Shown here: in pieces, positions 1-6,260 of the stretch
Position numbering within the stretch: position 1 is the first letter of the stretch
Layout of the letters: the number at the start of each line of letters is the position of its first letter
NCBI GenBank assembly: GCA_002293605.1
Contig: DBDO01000231.1
Coordinates: forward strand, 1 to 9,289
Origin: Desulfovibrionaceae bacterium UBA930
GTDB taxonomy: Bacteria > Desulfobacterota > Desulfovibrionia > Desulfovibrionales > Desulfovibrionaceae
Direction of reading: 5' to 3'
DNA: 9,289 nucleotides
Position numbers and translations under genes: made by a program
The notes under the pieces: generated by a model
What the model was told of the DNA's origin: nothing
Database searches by the model: none
Seen by the model: only the letters and a program-made list of their open reading frames with translations

Positions 1-233
1 TCCGTATCCAGCTCTCCCCGTACGGCAATATACAAGGCAACAACAAGCGCCCGCTTCCAGGGCTGGCTCGCCACAAGGCGCGTTGCCGCCGCAAGGGCGA
101 GCTCCCGCCGCTGGGCAGGCTCAATCGCCCGCCTTCTGGCCCGCATAATGACGCGCAGCGTTGATTTGCCGTGCTCTGCAAACAGCTCATGGGCATCGCG
201 ACCGTCTCGGGCCTCTGCTGAATCCTCTTTCAT
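1..233 (-). CDS. 5-formyltetrahydrofolate cyclo-ligase, N-terminal part (partial)
   Basis: The minus strand encodes 77 residues and then runs off the left edge, so the C-terminal part, including most of the ATP- and folate-binding residues, is not visible. The segment from residue 26 (LRVIMRARRRAI, then a run rich in A, R and L, then ALVVALYIAVRGELDT at the edge) matches the start of the 5-formyl-THF cyclo-ligase family: an Arg-rich first helix followed by a beta strand with a Y-x-x-x-x-G-E-x-D-T motif. The family converts 5-formyltetrahydrofolate to 5,10-methenyltetrahydrofolate using ATP, in the cytoplasm. The chosen ATG (complement 231-233) gives about 25 residues before the usual family start, and no strong Shine-Dalgarno sequence precedes it. 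Met30 is an alternative start that would give the usual N-terminus. The gene is divergent from the phosphoesterase gene, separated by 165 bp. Family assignment is fairly firm; the start is uncertain. Confidence 0.8.
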   Translation of the reverse strand, partial: MKEDSAEARDGRDAHELFAEHGKSTLRVIMRARRRAIEPAQRRELALAAATRLVASQPWKRALVVALYIAVRGELDT

Positions 234-387
234 AATGAGGCACGGTATAGCGCTCGGCCAGGGATGGCAAGCGGTCATTTCATGTATGGATAGTGATGGC
301 CTTTGCTCCCAAAATGGACTACCCTTCGCATGACGGCGGGGCGCGTCAGCCCGTATGCGCCGCCCGCACAACGCATAGCTTTCCGGC

Positions 388-393
388 AGGAGG
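388..393 (+). promoter_or_regulatory. Ribosome binding site fixing the phosphoesterase start
   Basis: AGGAGG lies 5 nt before the ATG at 399. It decides that start over an in-frame upstream start at 303, whose extra 32 residues look non-coding and resemble nothing in the family. Confidence 0.8.
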
Positions 394-398
394 CCCCC

Positions 399-1133
399 AT
401 GTCCGATACAGCGCCGCCCGCGCCTTACTGGCTGGCTTTCGGCGATATTCATGACGATACCTCACTGTTCAGCGCCCTTCCCGAAATGTCCGGGGCGTCC
501 GGCATCCTTGTCACCGGCGACATTACCTTAGCCGGGGGGACGCAACAAGCGCTGCGCGTGCTTGCCCCCCTTGCCGCCGCCGCTCCCGCGCTCCTGGCCC
601 AGCCGGGGAATATGGATCGCAGCGAGGTAGCGGGCATGCTTGAGGAAAAGGGCTGGGGCCTGCACGCCGGGGCCAGCGCGCTTTTCCCCGGCGTATACGC
701 CCTGGGCCTGGGCTATTCGCCGCCCACCCCCTTCAATACACCGGGCGAATACGCGGAAAAACGCCTGCTGGAATGGATGGAAACAGCCTTTGCCGAAGCG
801 CAAAAGCTTGCAAAGGCCTCAGCCGTGCACAATCCCGTGCTTGTGCTGGTCTCTCACAGCCCGCCCTATGCCACGGCCTGCGATCGCCTGCGCTCCGGAG
901 CTTTTGTGGGCAGCAGCGCCGTGCGGGAATTCATCGAAAAGCGGCAGCCGGATCTCTGCCTCTGCGGCCATATCCATGAATCCAGGGGCGAAGACAGAAT
1001 CGGCAAAACGCGGATTATCAATCCGGGCGATCTCGCCTCGGGCGGCTATATCCTCCTGCGCCGCACCGGAGACAGCGCCCCTTACGGGCTGGAAGCGGAA
1101 TTGAAAACCCTGCGCGCGGATACAAGGGCCTAG
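399..1133 (+). CDS. Calcineurin-like metallophosphoesterase
   Basis: This 244-residue cytoplasmic protein has the ordered motifs of the dinuclear-metal calcineurin-like phosphoesterase fold: G-D-I-H at 15-18, V-T-G-D at 38-41, P-G-N-M-D at 69-73, S-H-S-P-P at 152-156, C-G-H-I-H at 189-193 and N-P-G-D at 208-211. The D, H and N residues of these motifs are the expected metal ligands. The third motif is GNMD rather than GNHD, so the His that often helps catalysis is replaced by Met; GNxD variants are known among the small bacterial and archaeal phosphodiesterases. The substrate cannot be told from the sequence; these enzymes hydrolyse phosphomono- or phosphodiesters. The stop is 3 nt before the GTG of the nagZ-like gene, so the two are very probably co-transcribed and translationally coupled. 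The start at 399 is chosen for its strong ribosome binding site. Family is firm, physiological role unknown. Confidence 0.88.
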   Translation: MSDTAPPAPYWLAFGDIHDDTSLFSALPEMSGASGILVTGDITLAGGTQQALRVLAPLAAAAPALLAQPGNMDRSEVAGMLEEKGWGLHAGASALFPGVYALGLGYSPPTPFNTPGEYAEKRLLEWMETAFAEAQKLAKASAVHNPVLVLVSHSPPYATACDRLRSGAFVGSSAVREFIEKRQPDLCLCGHIHESRGEDRIGKTRIINPGDLASGGYILLRRTGDSAPYGLEAELKTLRADTRA

Positions 1134-1136
1134 GCC

Positions 1137-2285
1137 GTGCCGCAGCGCCCTCTCAATAGCCTTCTCGGCGGCCTCTGCCTGCTTGCCCTTTGTACAGGCT
1201 GGCTTGTGCCCGCAAGGGCAGTCAGAGCCGGAGAAGTCCAGCCCTCTCTGGAAGTCATGGCCGGGCAGATGATCATGACCGGCTTTCGGGGCTCGGGGGA
1301 GGCGCCGAACAGTGAGGAAATGCAGCTTCTGCTTCAGGATATCCGGGCCGGACGCATCGGCGGCGTCATTCTTTTCGAGCCCGACTACCTCACCCAAAAA
1401 CCGCGCAACATCTTTTCCGTCTCCCAGACTGCCGCCCTTGCCGCCATGCTCCAGACCGAAGCCCGAACGCCGCTCTTTGTCGGCGTGGATCAGGAAGGCG
1501 GCAAGGTGCGCCGCTTCAAGGAAAAGCACGGCATCGCCCCCACGCCCTCGGCAGCGGCGCTCGGCAAGGGAATGCCGGAAAGCACGCGCAAAGAGGCCCT
1601 GCGCCTTGGCAAGGCCTTGCGCGCTGCGGGAATCAACCTGAACTTCGCTCCCTGCCTGGATGTAAATCGCAACCCGAACAGCCCGGCCATCGGCGCGCTG
1701 GATCGCTCCTTCTCGCCCGATCCGAAAAAGGTCGCGGCTCACGGCAAAGCCTTCGCGCAAGGCCTGTCCGCAGCGGGCGTCATCCCCTGTTACAAACATT
1801 TTCCCGGACACGGCAGCGCCAGGGGGGACAGCCACCTCGGGCTTACGGACATCTCTTCCGTCTGGAGCCCGCAAGAGCTTGAGCCATACCGCCGGATACT
1901 GCCGCAAACGCCACCGGCCATGATCATGCCGGGGCATATCGTGCACAGGGACAAGGGCGGCGATCTTCCGGCCTCCCTTTCGCCGGAAATCGTCAGCGGC
2001 ATGCTGCGCGGTGATCTCGGCTGGCAGGGGGTGGTTGTGAGCGACGATTTACAGATGCAAGCGGTAGAGGGGCGCTACAGCATGGAAGAGGCGGTGCGCC
2101 TTGCCGTGCTGGCCGGAACGGATATTCTGCTCTTTGGCAACAACCTGCGCCACGACCCGAAGCAGGGGCGCAAGGCCCATGCCGCACTGCTGGACCTTGC
2201 GCGCCAGGGCCGGATACCCGAGGCCCGCATTCGGGAATCCTATGATCGCATTATGGCGCTCAAATGCGCGGCCGGTCTGCTGTGA
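1137..2285 (+). CDS. nagZ: Exported glycoside hydrolase family 3, NagZ-type beta-N-acetylhexosaminidase
   Basis: The 382-residue protein has a Sec signal peptide (n-region MPQRP, hydrophobic stretch about 6-24, then P-A-R-A-V-R-A with likely cleavage after Ala28 or Ala31). It is followed by a family 3 TIM barrel: G-V-D-Q-E-G-G at 116-122, K-H-F-P-G-H-G at 220-226, D-S-H at 231-233 (the Asp-His acid/base pair of the NagZ subgroup), M-P-G-H at 264-267 and V-S-D-D-L-Q-M at 301-307 with the nucleophilic Asp. Such enzymes remove N-acetylglucosamine from muropeptides. E. coli NagZ is cytoplasmic, so a signal peptide places this one in the periplasm or envelope, where it would act on peptidoglycan fragments directly. 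No lipobox is present: the Cys at 19 is preceded by L-A-L. The GTG start has AAGGG 8 nt upstream and sits 3 nt after the phosphoesterase stop. Exact substrate is inferred from the motifs; the wider family also includes beta-glucosidases, which lack the D-x-H pair. Confidence 0.88.
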   Translation: MPQRPLNSLLGGLCLLALCTGWLVPARAVRAGEVQPSLEVMAGQMIMTGFRGSGEAPNSEEMQLLLQDIRAGRIGGVILFEPDYLTQKPRNIFSVSQTAALAAMLQTEARTPLFVGVDQEGGKVRRFKEKHGIAPTPSAAALGKGMPESTRKEALRLGKALRAAGINLNFAPCLDVNRNPNSPAIGALDRSFSPDPKKVAAHGKAFAQGLSAAGVIPCYKHFPGHGSARGDSHLGLTDISSVWSPQELEPYRRILPQTPPAMIMPGHIVHRDKGGDLPASLSPEIVSGMLRGDLGWQGVVVSDDLQMQAVEGRYSMEEAVRLAVLAGTDILLFGNNLRHDPKQGRKAHAALLDLARQGRIPEARIRESYDRIMALKCAAGLL

Positions 2286-2351
2286 GTCCAGTTTTCTTTT
2301 AGAGTAGCGCCGCTAGCCCGGATATTTCATAAAAAATGTCGCACGGTGGGC

Positions 2352-2380
2352 TTGACGAATTTGGTTTAGATATATACATT
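2352..2380 (+). promoter_or_regulatory. Candidate sigma-70 promoter of the ImmA/IrrE cassette
   Basis: TTGACG (2352-2357) is followed after 17 bp by TACATT (2375-2380). It lies in a strongly AT-rich stretch (about 32% G+C over 2341-2400, counted by hand) and about 50 bp before the first cassette gene. The -10 box is only a 4/6 match, so the exact hexamers are uncertain. Confidence 0.5.
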
Positions 2381-2395
2381 TTATAAAAATATCTA
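2367..2395. promoter_or_regulatory. Operator-like 7-bp inverted repeat
   Basis: TAGATAT (2367-2373) and its exact reverse complement ATATCTA (2389-2395) are separated by 15 bp, with half-site centres 22 bp (about two helical turns) apart. The repeat spans the candidate -10 box, the position expected for autorepression by the small DNA-binding-like protein encoded just downstream. The surrounding AT-richness raises the chance of a coincidental repeat. Confidence 0.4.
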
Positions 2396-2428
2396 TACAG
2401 GGACGATTCCTTACCCGATGGGAAAATT

Positions 2429-2743
2429 ATGCCAAATACCCTGTTGGAACAGTGCCTTGCAGGCGAACTGATTTTCCCTGAAATAGCGGAGCGGATCGAC
2501 CTGTGGCGGCGAAAGCATCCCAAAAGCGGGCAACAGGCATTACAAGCCTTTCTGGGCATGACTGATGTTGAATTCTCCGCCTGGACGCAGTCGCCTGCGA
2601 TTATCCGGCAAATTCTTTTCGCGCGCCGCATGAAAGTTCCCTACCGTCCAGACCTGCGCTTTGAAAATTTCCCCGTTGCAGCACGCGGAAATGCCGTGAG
2701 CGCTGACAAGCGCGCGGCTCTAGCTACCCTTTTTCAATTCTGA
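2429..2743 (+). CDS. Small putative antitoxin/regulator paired with ImmA/IrrE peptidase
   Basis: A 104-residue protein with no named family I can assign with certainty. Its core (L-L-E-Q-C-L-A-G-E near 5-13, then a Leu-rich helix, then L-x-A-F-L-G-M-T-x-x-E-F-x-x-W at about 38-52, then a P-x-x-I-x-x-I-L segment) resembles small proteins that precede toxin-like or metallopeptidase genes in many gut and Gram-positive bacteria. The segment 36-58 has the spacing of a degenerate Xre-type helix-turn-helix (helix, G-M-T turn, helix with Trp). The C-terminal 35 residues look unstructured with basic patches. The start at 2429 has a GGGA 5 nt upstream. It stops 2 nt before the ImmA/IrrE start, so the two are coupled. 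By context it is a partner, antitoxin or repressor that the peptidase could cleave; this is inference. Base composition is lower in GC than the flanking genes. Confidence 0.7.
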   Translation: MPNTLLEQCLAGELIFPEIAERIDLWRRKHPKSGQQALQAFLGMTDVEFSAWTQSPAIIRQILFARRMKVPYRPDLRFENFPVAARGNAVSADKRAALATLFQF

Positions 2744-2745
2744 AC

Positions 2746-3738
2746 ATGACTTCAGAAGCGCTCATTCGCGAACTTGCCGCCAAAGTCATCCTTCGTTTCG
2801 GCTTCTCTCCTCCTATTGATCTTGACCAACTCGCCAAAAAAGCGGGCTTTAACGTTCGGTATGTGGAGTTTCCGCATATAATCCGAGACTGCGGTGGAGC
2901 GATCAGGCTTGGCGATGACGCCCGCGATGTCCTTATTCGTGTGAATGCGGCTGATCCAGAACAGAGACAACGCTTTTCCCTAGCCCATGAACTGGGGCAT
3001 TTCTATATCCCTTGGCATGCTGGCCTCGTTGGCGAAGACATGATCGGTTGCGTGCCCGAGTCTTCCGACTCCGCCCGGGCGGCAGCGGCTTTTCCAGATC
3101 TGGAACAGGAGGCCGAATGGTTCGCTTCCGAGATGCTGATGCCTACTGACTGGATTCAGCACCTGCTCACCCAGCGTACGAACAATATCCCTTCCGTCTT
3201 GAAAAAATTATGCGCGTTGCCTGTTTCCACAACTGCCGCATGCAGAGCCCTGCACCGTTATCTGCCTGTCGGCATACGCTTGCTGAACTATACCGCTCAC
3301 AGTTCTAATGGGCCACAAGCATACTATGCCCCGAAAACGCCGCACCATCTTTGCTCCAGTGATTGCGAGGGTTGGGAAGCTCTTGGAACCTACCAGTGCA
3401 AGTACAGCAACAACTTTGTAAAATGCGAAAAGATCGGTACCTTGCCAACGGCATGGCGTAATTTCACCACCTCCCTGTCCGCCAAAAGTCATGCGGACCC
3501 CAAAACCCTCCTGCGCCAAGTTCTTGAAGCCAAGGGATTCCCTGATACCATGTACGGGCACATCCAATCCAGCTTGGCGGGGATATACAGTAACAACAAA
3601 ACGCTCACCGCCGAGCAGCTTTATGAAGAATTTCTTGGCAGATTTTACAAAAACGATACCTATCCGGAACTGGCCAAGTCTAAAGACTTTCGGTCTTTTC
3701 TGGCTCTCAAGGCACAGAGTTTTAAACAGGGAAAATGA
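2746..3738 (+). CDS. ImmA/IrrE-family zinc metallo-endopeptidase
   Basis: The 330-residue protein contains a gluzincin core of the ImmA/IrrE family (COG2856): F-S-L-A-H-E-L-G-H-F with H-E-x-x-H at 81-85, and downstream E-x-E-A-x-x-F-A-x-x-x-L-M-P at 120-133, whose Glu (probably 122) is the expected third zinc ligand. All three metal-binding positions and the catalytic Glu82 are present, so activity is plausible. Relatives cleave a partner repressor: ImmA cuts ImmR in ICEBs1, and IrrE cuts DdrO in Deinococcus. Residues about 170-330 form an extra region I do not recognise, including Cys203, Cys207, Cys218 and Cys227 (C-x3-C-x10-C-x8-C), which could bind a second metal. No signal peptide or membrane segment is seen, so it is cytoplasmic. 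The gene is AT-richer than its neighbours (48% G+C over 3541-3600 by hand), which suggests horizontal gain. The natural substrate is unknown; the preceding small protein is the obvious candidate. Confidence 0.87.
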   Translation: MTSEALIRELAAKVILRFGFSPPIDLDQLAKKAGFNVRYVEFPHIIRDCGGAIRLGDDARDVLIRVNAADPEQRQRFSLAHELGHFYIPWHAGLVGEDMIGCVPESSDSARAAAAFPDLEQEAEWFASEMLMPTDWIQHLLTQRTNNIPSVLKKLCALPVSTTAACRALHRYLPVGIRLLNYTAHSSNGPQAYYAPKTPHHLCSSDCEGWEALGTYQCKYSNNFVKCEKIGTLPTAWRNFTTSLSAKSHADPKTLLRQVLEAKGFPDTMYGHIQSSLAGIYSNNKTLTAEQLYEEFLGRFYKNDTYPELAKSKDFRSFLALKAQSFKQGK

Positions 3739-3802
3739 CGAAGGCTGCAACCTCGCGCTCCTTCACCTGGGTTCCCTCCCTAGCAGTTCTCCTTTCCTCA
3801 TC

Positions 3803-4384
3803 TTACCGAAAAAGTACGCCGCTCGCCTCAGCCCAAAGCGCTTCGGCGCTGAGCAGTTCCGCTGCGTCCCGCGCCAGCCCCCGCAGTTCGTCACTGTCGG
3901 CTTCCAAAAGCTCCTGTGCGGGGTGAACGGGGTATATGCCCGCAGGCAAATCCGCCACAAAAAGACTCAGGCGGCCTTTTTCATCATCCCTGTCCGCCGC
4001 ATGGATCATTCTGAGCCCGCCTATCCCTGCGTCCGTCTCCAGCAGGCGAAGGGCCGCGTCTTCCCGCGCCTCCCCCACCAGAACAAAGCCGGTATAGAGA
4101 TCCCACAAGCCCTTGCCCTCAAGCCTTGGGTCCACGCGCCTGCGCAAAATGATATTATTATGCCGGGTACGCAGGGCCGCAGCAGCCAGACGAAGCCGCA
4201 AGCCCTGCCGCAAGGCGCTTTCGGGCCTCATGCAGACAAGGGCGCGGTCTGCTTCATCCGTAACCTCCACCAGGGCGCTTCGTTCGGACTCGCCCAGTTC
4301 CGCGCCCAGGCGGGGAAGCCGTGCCGCTTGCGGCGGCCCTGCCGCTCGGGACTTTCGGGATGATCTTTCCTTAAAAAAAGTCAT
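3803..4384 (-). CDS. Nudix-fold protein with a degenerate Nudix box
   Basis: The 193-residue protein is convergent with the ImmA/IrrE gene (64 bp between the stops) and divergent from rimI. From about residue 36 it follows a Nudix domain of the IDI/YfcD-like kind: a V-E-V-T-D-E-A-D strand, an R-H-N-N-I-I-L-R-R-R strand at 74-83, then G-L-W-D-L-Y-T-G-F at 92-100 and G-E-x-x-x-D-A-A-L-R at 104-113. Against the consensus G-x5-E-x7-R-E-U-x-E-E-x-G-U, it has Gly99, Glu105, Arg113, Gly120 and Ile121 but Leu114, Thr117 and Asp118 where the metal-binding glutamates belong. It is therefore probably not a normal pyrophosphohydrolase; it may bind a nucleotide or have diverged. The first 30 residues are basic and probably disordered. 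The ATG has GAGGAG very close (2 nt gap), an unusual spacing. Fold is likely, function unknown. Confidence 0.7.
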   Translation of the reverse strand: MTFFKERSSRKSRAAGPPQAARLPRLGAELGESERSALVEVTDEADRALVCMRPESALRQGLRLRLAAAALRTRHNNIILRRRVDPRLEGKGLWDLYTGFVLVGEAREDAALRLLETDAGIGGLRMIHAADRDDEKGRLSLFVADLPAGIYPVHPAQELLEADSDELRGLARDAAELLSAEALWAEASGVLFR

Positions 4385-4394
4385 AGCTCCTCAT

Positions 4395-4422
4395 TTGCAA
4401 ATGTGCCGCATCGCTGTACAGT
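4395..4422 (+). promoter_or_regulatory. Weak candidate promoter for rimI-tpiA
   Basis: TTGCAA (4395-4400), 16 bp, TACAGT (4417-4422); each box is a 4/6 match. A start of transcription near 4429 would leave a short leader before the ATG at 4445. The narrow divergent gap (about 60 bp) leaves few other places for it. Confidence 0.3.
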
Positions 4423-4444
4423 GTGCGCCATGCAGACGGACAGA

Positions 4445-4930
4445 ATGCCTTATAGCATTTTCATGCTCAAAGAAAAAGACGCCCCTGCCCTGGCCGCCCT
4501 GGAAGCCGAGTGTTTTTCCACCGCCTGGGACAAAGAGCGCTATGCCGCGCTGTTGCGCGCCGCAGAAAAGAGCGCCTGCGCCGCCAGCGCTCCCCTGCCC
4601 GCTTTTTGCGTTTTCGGCCTGCGCGATGCCAGGGGCGGTCTTGAGGCCTACATCAGCCTCGGCCTGCCCACGGGCGGAGAGGCGGAAATCTACAATATCG
4701 CCGTTCGCAAGGCGCGCAGGGGCCTTGGTCTTGGCAGGCGGCTTCTGCGGCACGCCCTGGAACAATGCGCCCTGGCGAATTTTTGCAGAATTTTTCTGGA
4801 AGTACGCACCGGCAACGCCGCAGCCCTGGCTTTATACACAGGGGCGGGCTTTCAGGAATGCGGACGCCGCAAGCGCTATTATGCCGATACGGGTGAAGAC
4901 GCCCTTGTCTTGACGCGCGCCTTGCCGTAA
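4445..4930 (+). CDS. rimI: Ribosomal-protein-alanine N-acetyltransferase type GNAT protein
   Basis: The 161-residue GNAT-fold protein aligns with RimI along its length: L-x-A-L-E-A-E-C-F at 16-24, followed by A-W-D at 27-29; E-I-Y-N-I-A-V at 81-87; the acetyl-CoA pyrophosphate loop R-R-G-L-G-L-G at 91-97; F-L-E-V-R at 117-121; and N-x-x-A-x-x-L-Y-x-x-x-G-F at 124-136, containing the Tyr that serves as general acid. RimI acetylates the N-terminal alanine of ribosomal protein S18 and sometimes other proteins, in the cytoplasm. The start is uncertain: in-frame GTG 4403, ATG 4430 and ATG 4445 are all possible. ATG 4445 is preferred because GGA lies 4 nt upstream and the resulting length fits the family. 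tpiA starts 31 nt after its stop. Related GNAT enzymes with other protein targets cannot be excluded. Confidence 0.82.
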   Translation: MPYSIFMLKEKDAPALAALEAECFSTAWDKERYAALLRAAEKSACAASAPLPAFCVFGLRDARGGLEAYISLGLPTGGEAEIYNIAVRKARRGLGLGRRLLRHALEQCALANFCRIFLEVRTGNAAALALYTGAGFQECGRRKRYYADTGEDALVLTRALP

Positions 4931-4961
4931 ATAGTACAGGAAACACTAAGGAGTACCGCCG

Positions 4962-5714
4962 ATGAAGCTGCTCATGGCCGCCAACTGGAAGATGCATAAA
5001 ACCCGCGCTGACGCCGCCGCAACTCTGAGCCGTCTCGTTGCGGCCCTTTCCGGCATGCCCGCAGATCGCGAAGTAGCGGTTTTCACCCCTTTCACCGCGC
5101 TTTCCGCCTGCGCGGACGCCCTGGGAGAATCCCCCCGCATCGGGCTTGGCGGGCAGAACTGCTACCCTGCTCAAGAGGGGGCCTTTACAGGGGAATGCTC
5201 TCCGGCCATGCTGCGCGATGTCGGCTGCACCTGGGTCTTGACCGGGCATTCGGAGCGCCGCGCCATTTTTGGAGAAAGCGCGGCCTTTGTGGGCCAGAAA
5301 ACGGCCTTTGCCCTGGCAAGCGGCCTGAAAATCGTGCTCTGCATCGGCGAAACCCTAGAAGAGCGCGACAGCGGCCAGCTCGCAGCCGTGCTGGAGCGGC
5401 AGATGCGCGAAGGGCTTGCCGGGGTCGGGGACGATATGCCTGCGCCGGTTCTGTCCCTTGCCTATGAGCCGGTATGGGCCATAGGAACAGGGCGGGTTGC
5501 CGGGCCGAAAGAAATTCTGGAAGCGCACGCCCTGGCGCGCGCCTTTCTTGAAAAGCGCTTTCCTGCCCAGGGAAAGGCCATGCGCATCCTGTATGGGGGC
5601 AGCGTAAAGCCTGAAAACGCTGGGGAAATTATAAGACTTGACAATGTCAACGGAGTCTTGGTAGGCGGTGCTTCTTTACAAGCGGAAAGTTTCAGCCGGA
5701 TTGTTCTTGCCTGA
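4962..5714 (+). CDS. tpiA: Triosephosphate isomerase
   Basis: Full-length 250-residue TIM-barrel enzyme interconverting dihydroxyacetone phosphate and glyceraldehyde 3-phosphate in the cytoplasm (glycolysis and gluconeogenesis). All catalytic residues are present: Asn8 and Lys10 in A-N-W-K, His96 in the G-H-S-E-R-R signature, and Glu169 in A-Y-E-P-V-W-A-I-G-T-G, which continues into the flexible loop 6 (W172-G177). The phosphate-binding Y-G-G-S (211-214) and G-V-L-V-G-G-A-S-L (231-239) follow. A good AAGGAG (4948-4953) lies 8 nt before the ATG. It sits 31 nt after rimI and upstream of secG; a tpiA-secG neighbourhood is common in bacteria. A 159-bp gap before secG holds a candidate promoter, so secG may not depend on tpiA transcription. 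Confidence 0.97.
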   Translation: MKLLMAANWKMHKTRADAAATLSRLVAALSGMPADREVAVFTPFTALSACADALGESPRIGLGGQNCYPAQEGAFTGECSPAMLRDVGCTWVLTGHSERRAIFGESAAFVGQKTAFALASGLKIVLCIGETLEERDSGQLAAVLERQMREGLAGVGDDMPAPVLSLAYEPVWAIGTGRVAGPKEILEAHALARAFLEKRFPAQGKAMRILYGGSVKPENAGEIIRLDNVNGVLVGGASLQAESFSRIVLA

Positions 5715-5799
5715 ACCCTTTTCTCCGGCGCGGCCCGCGCAGAGACAGGCCGGGACCGCGACCCCGCCGTCTGCACATGAATCTTGCAAAACGCAATGC

Positions 5800-5829
5800 T
5801 TGAGAAGTTATTTCATTATGCAGTATGAA
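5800..5829 (+). promoter_or_regulatory. Candidate secG promoter
   Basis: TTGAGA (5800-5805), 18 bp, TATGAA (5824-5829). Both hexamers are partial matches to sigma-70 boxes. The position, 45 bp before the secG start, is suitable. Confidence 0.4.
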
Positions 5830-5834
5830 ATAAC
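5807..5834. repeat. Perfect 10-bp inverted repeat upstream of secG
   Basis: GTTATTTCAT (5807-5816) and its exact reverse complement ATGAAATAAC (5825-5834) flank an 8-nt spacer. No T-tract follows, so a Rho-independent terminator for tpiA is unlikely. The repeat covers the spacer and -10 box of the candidate secG promoter, so it looks more like a protein-binding operator, or a leader RNA hairpin if transcription starts further upstream. The binding protein is unknown. Confidence 0.6.
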
Positions 5835-5873
5835 CGCCCATAGAATCCGAATATATTTCGAGGGAGTCCTGTT

Positions 5874-6239
5874 TTGGAAAAACTAGTGTTAACCCTGCAC
5901 GTTATTGTTTGCGTTGTTCTTGTGCTGCTGGTTCTGCTTCAGTCCGGCAAGGAAGGCATGGGCGTGATTTTCGGCGGCGGCTCCTCTTCGTTATTCGGCA
6001 GCACCGGCGCGGGCGGCATTCTGGTCAAGCTGACCACCTTTGTTGCCGTGATTTTTCTGGCCACTTCGCTCGGCTATAACCTCCTCACCGGAGTAAGACC
6101 AAGCAAGGAGGAAAGCTTCAAGGATATCTTCATTGACGATGCTTCCGCCCCGGCTGCCCCGGCCATGCCCGGCAGCGTTCCGGCCCAGCAGAATGCAACT
6201 GAAGTTCCGGCAACTCCCGCTGCTCCTGCGGACAAGTAG
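5874..6239 (+). CDS. secG: Preprotein translocase subunit SecG
   Basis: The 121-residue inner-membrane protein has the SecG layout: first transmembrane helix at about 4-22, the conserved loop L-L-Q-S-G-K-E-G-M-G (21-30) with a Gly/Ser-rich segment and F-G-S-T-G (41-45), second transmembrane helix at about 53-71, then a hydrophilic Ala/Pro-rich tail. SecG joins SecY and SecE in the translocon and aids SecA-driven export. The start is a TTG at 5874, supported by GAGGGAG (5860-5866) 7 nt upstream; the first in-frame ATG is at residue 29, inside the conserved loop, and would remove the first helix. The A/P-rich tail (from about 90) is variable in the family. It is followed by the trp leader region. 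Confidence 0.93.
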   Translation: MEKLVLTLHVIVCVVLVLLVLLQSGKEGMGVIFGGGSSSLFGSTGAGGILVKLTTFVAVIFLATSLGYNLLTGVRPSKEESFKDIFIDDASAPAAPAMPGSVPAQQNATEVPATPAAPADK

Positions 6240-6260
6240 TTTTTATTTCGCAGGACACAG

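Noticed and set aside
234..398. 6S RNA, often found next to the 5-formyl-THF cyclo-ligase gene
   Set aside because: The gap is only 165 bp and I found no long self-complementary rod structure in it.
819..1946. 375-codon minus-strand open frame across the phosphoesterase and nagZ genes
   Set aside because: It lies antisense to two well-supported genes and has no family motifs; high GC content leaves such shadow frames open.
2308..2340. Terminator for nagZ
   Set aside because: TAGCG/CGCTA has a 1-nt loop, and a GATATTT/AAATGTC stem has no T-tract after it; neither is a credible intrinsic terminator.
2286..3802. Flanking direct repeats or attachment sites around the ImmA/IrrE cassette
   Set aside because: Comparing the left (2286-2340) and right (3739-3802) edges by eye gave no convincing repeat.
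3491..4363. 290-codon plus-strand open frame joining the end of the ImmA/IrrE gene to the Nudix region
   Set aside because: It overlaps the peptidase in another frame and is antisense to the Nudix-like gene, with no motif of its own.
5668..5886. Possible 72-codon gene between tpiA and secG
   Set aside because: It overlaps the end of tpiA and the start of secG, lacks a good ribosome binding site, and the gap is better explained as a promoter region.
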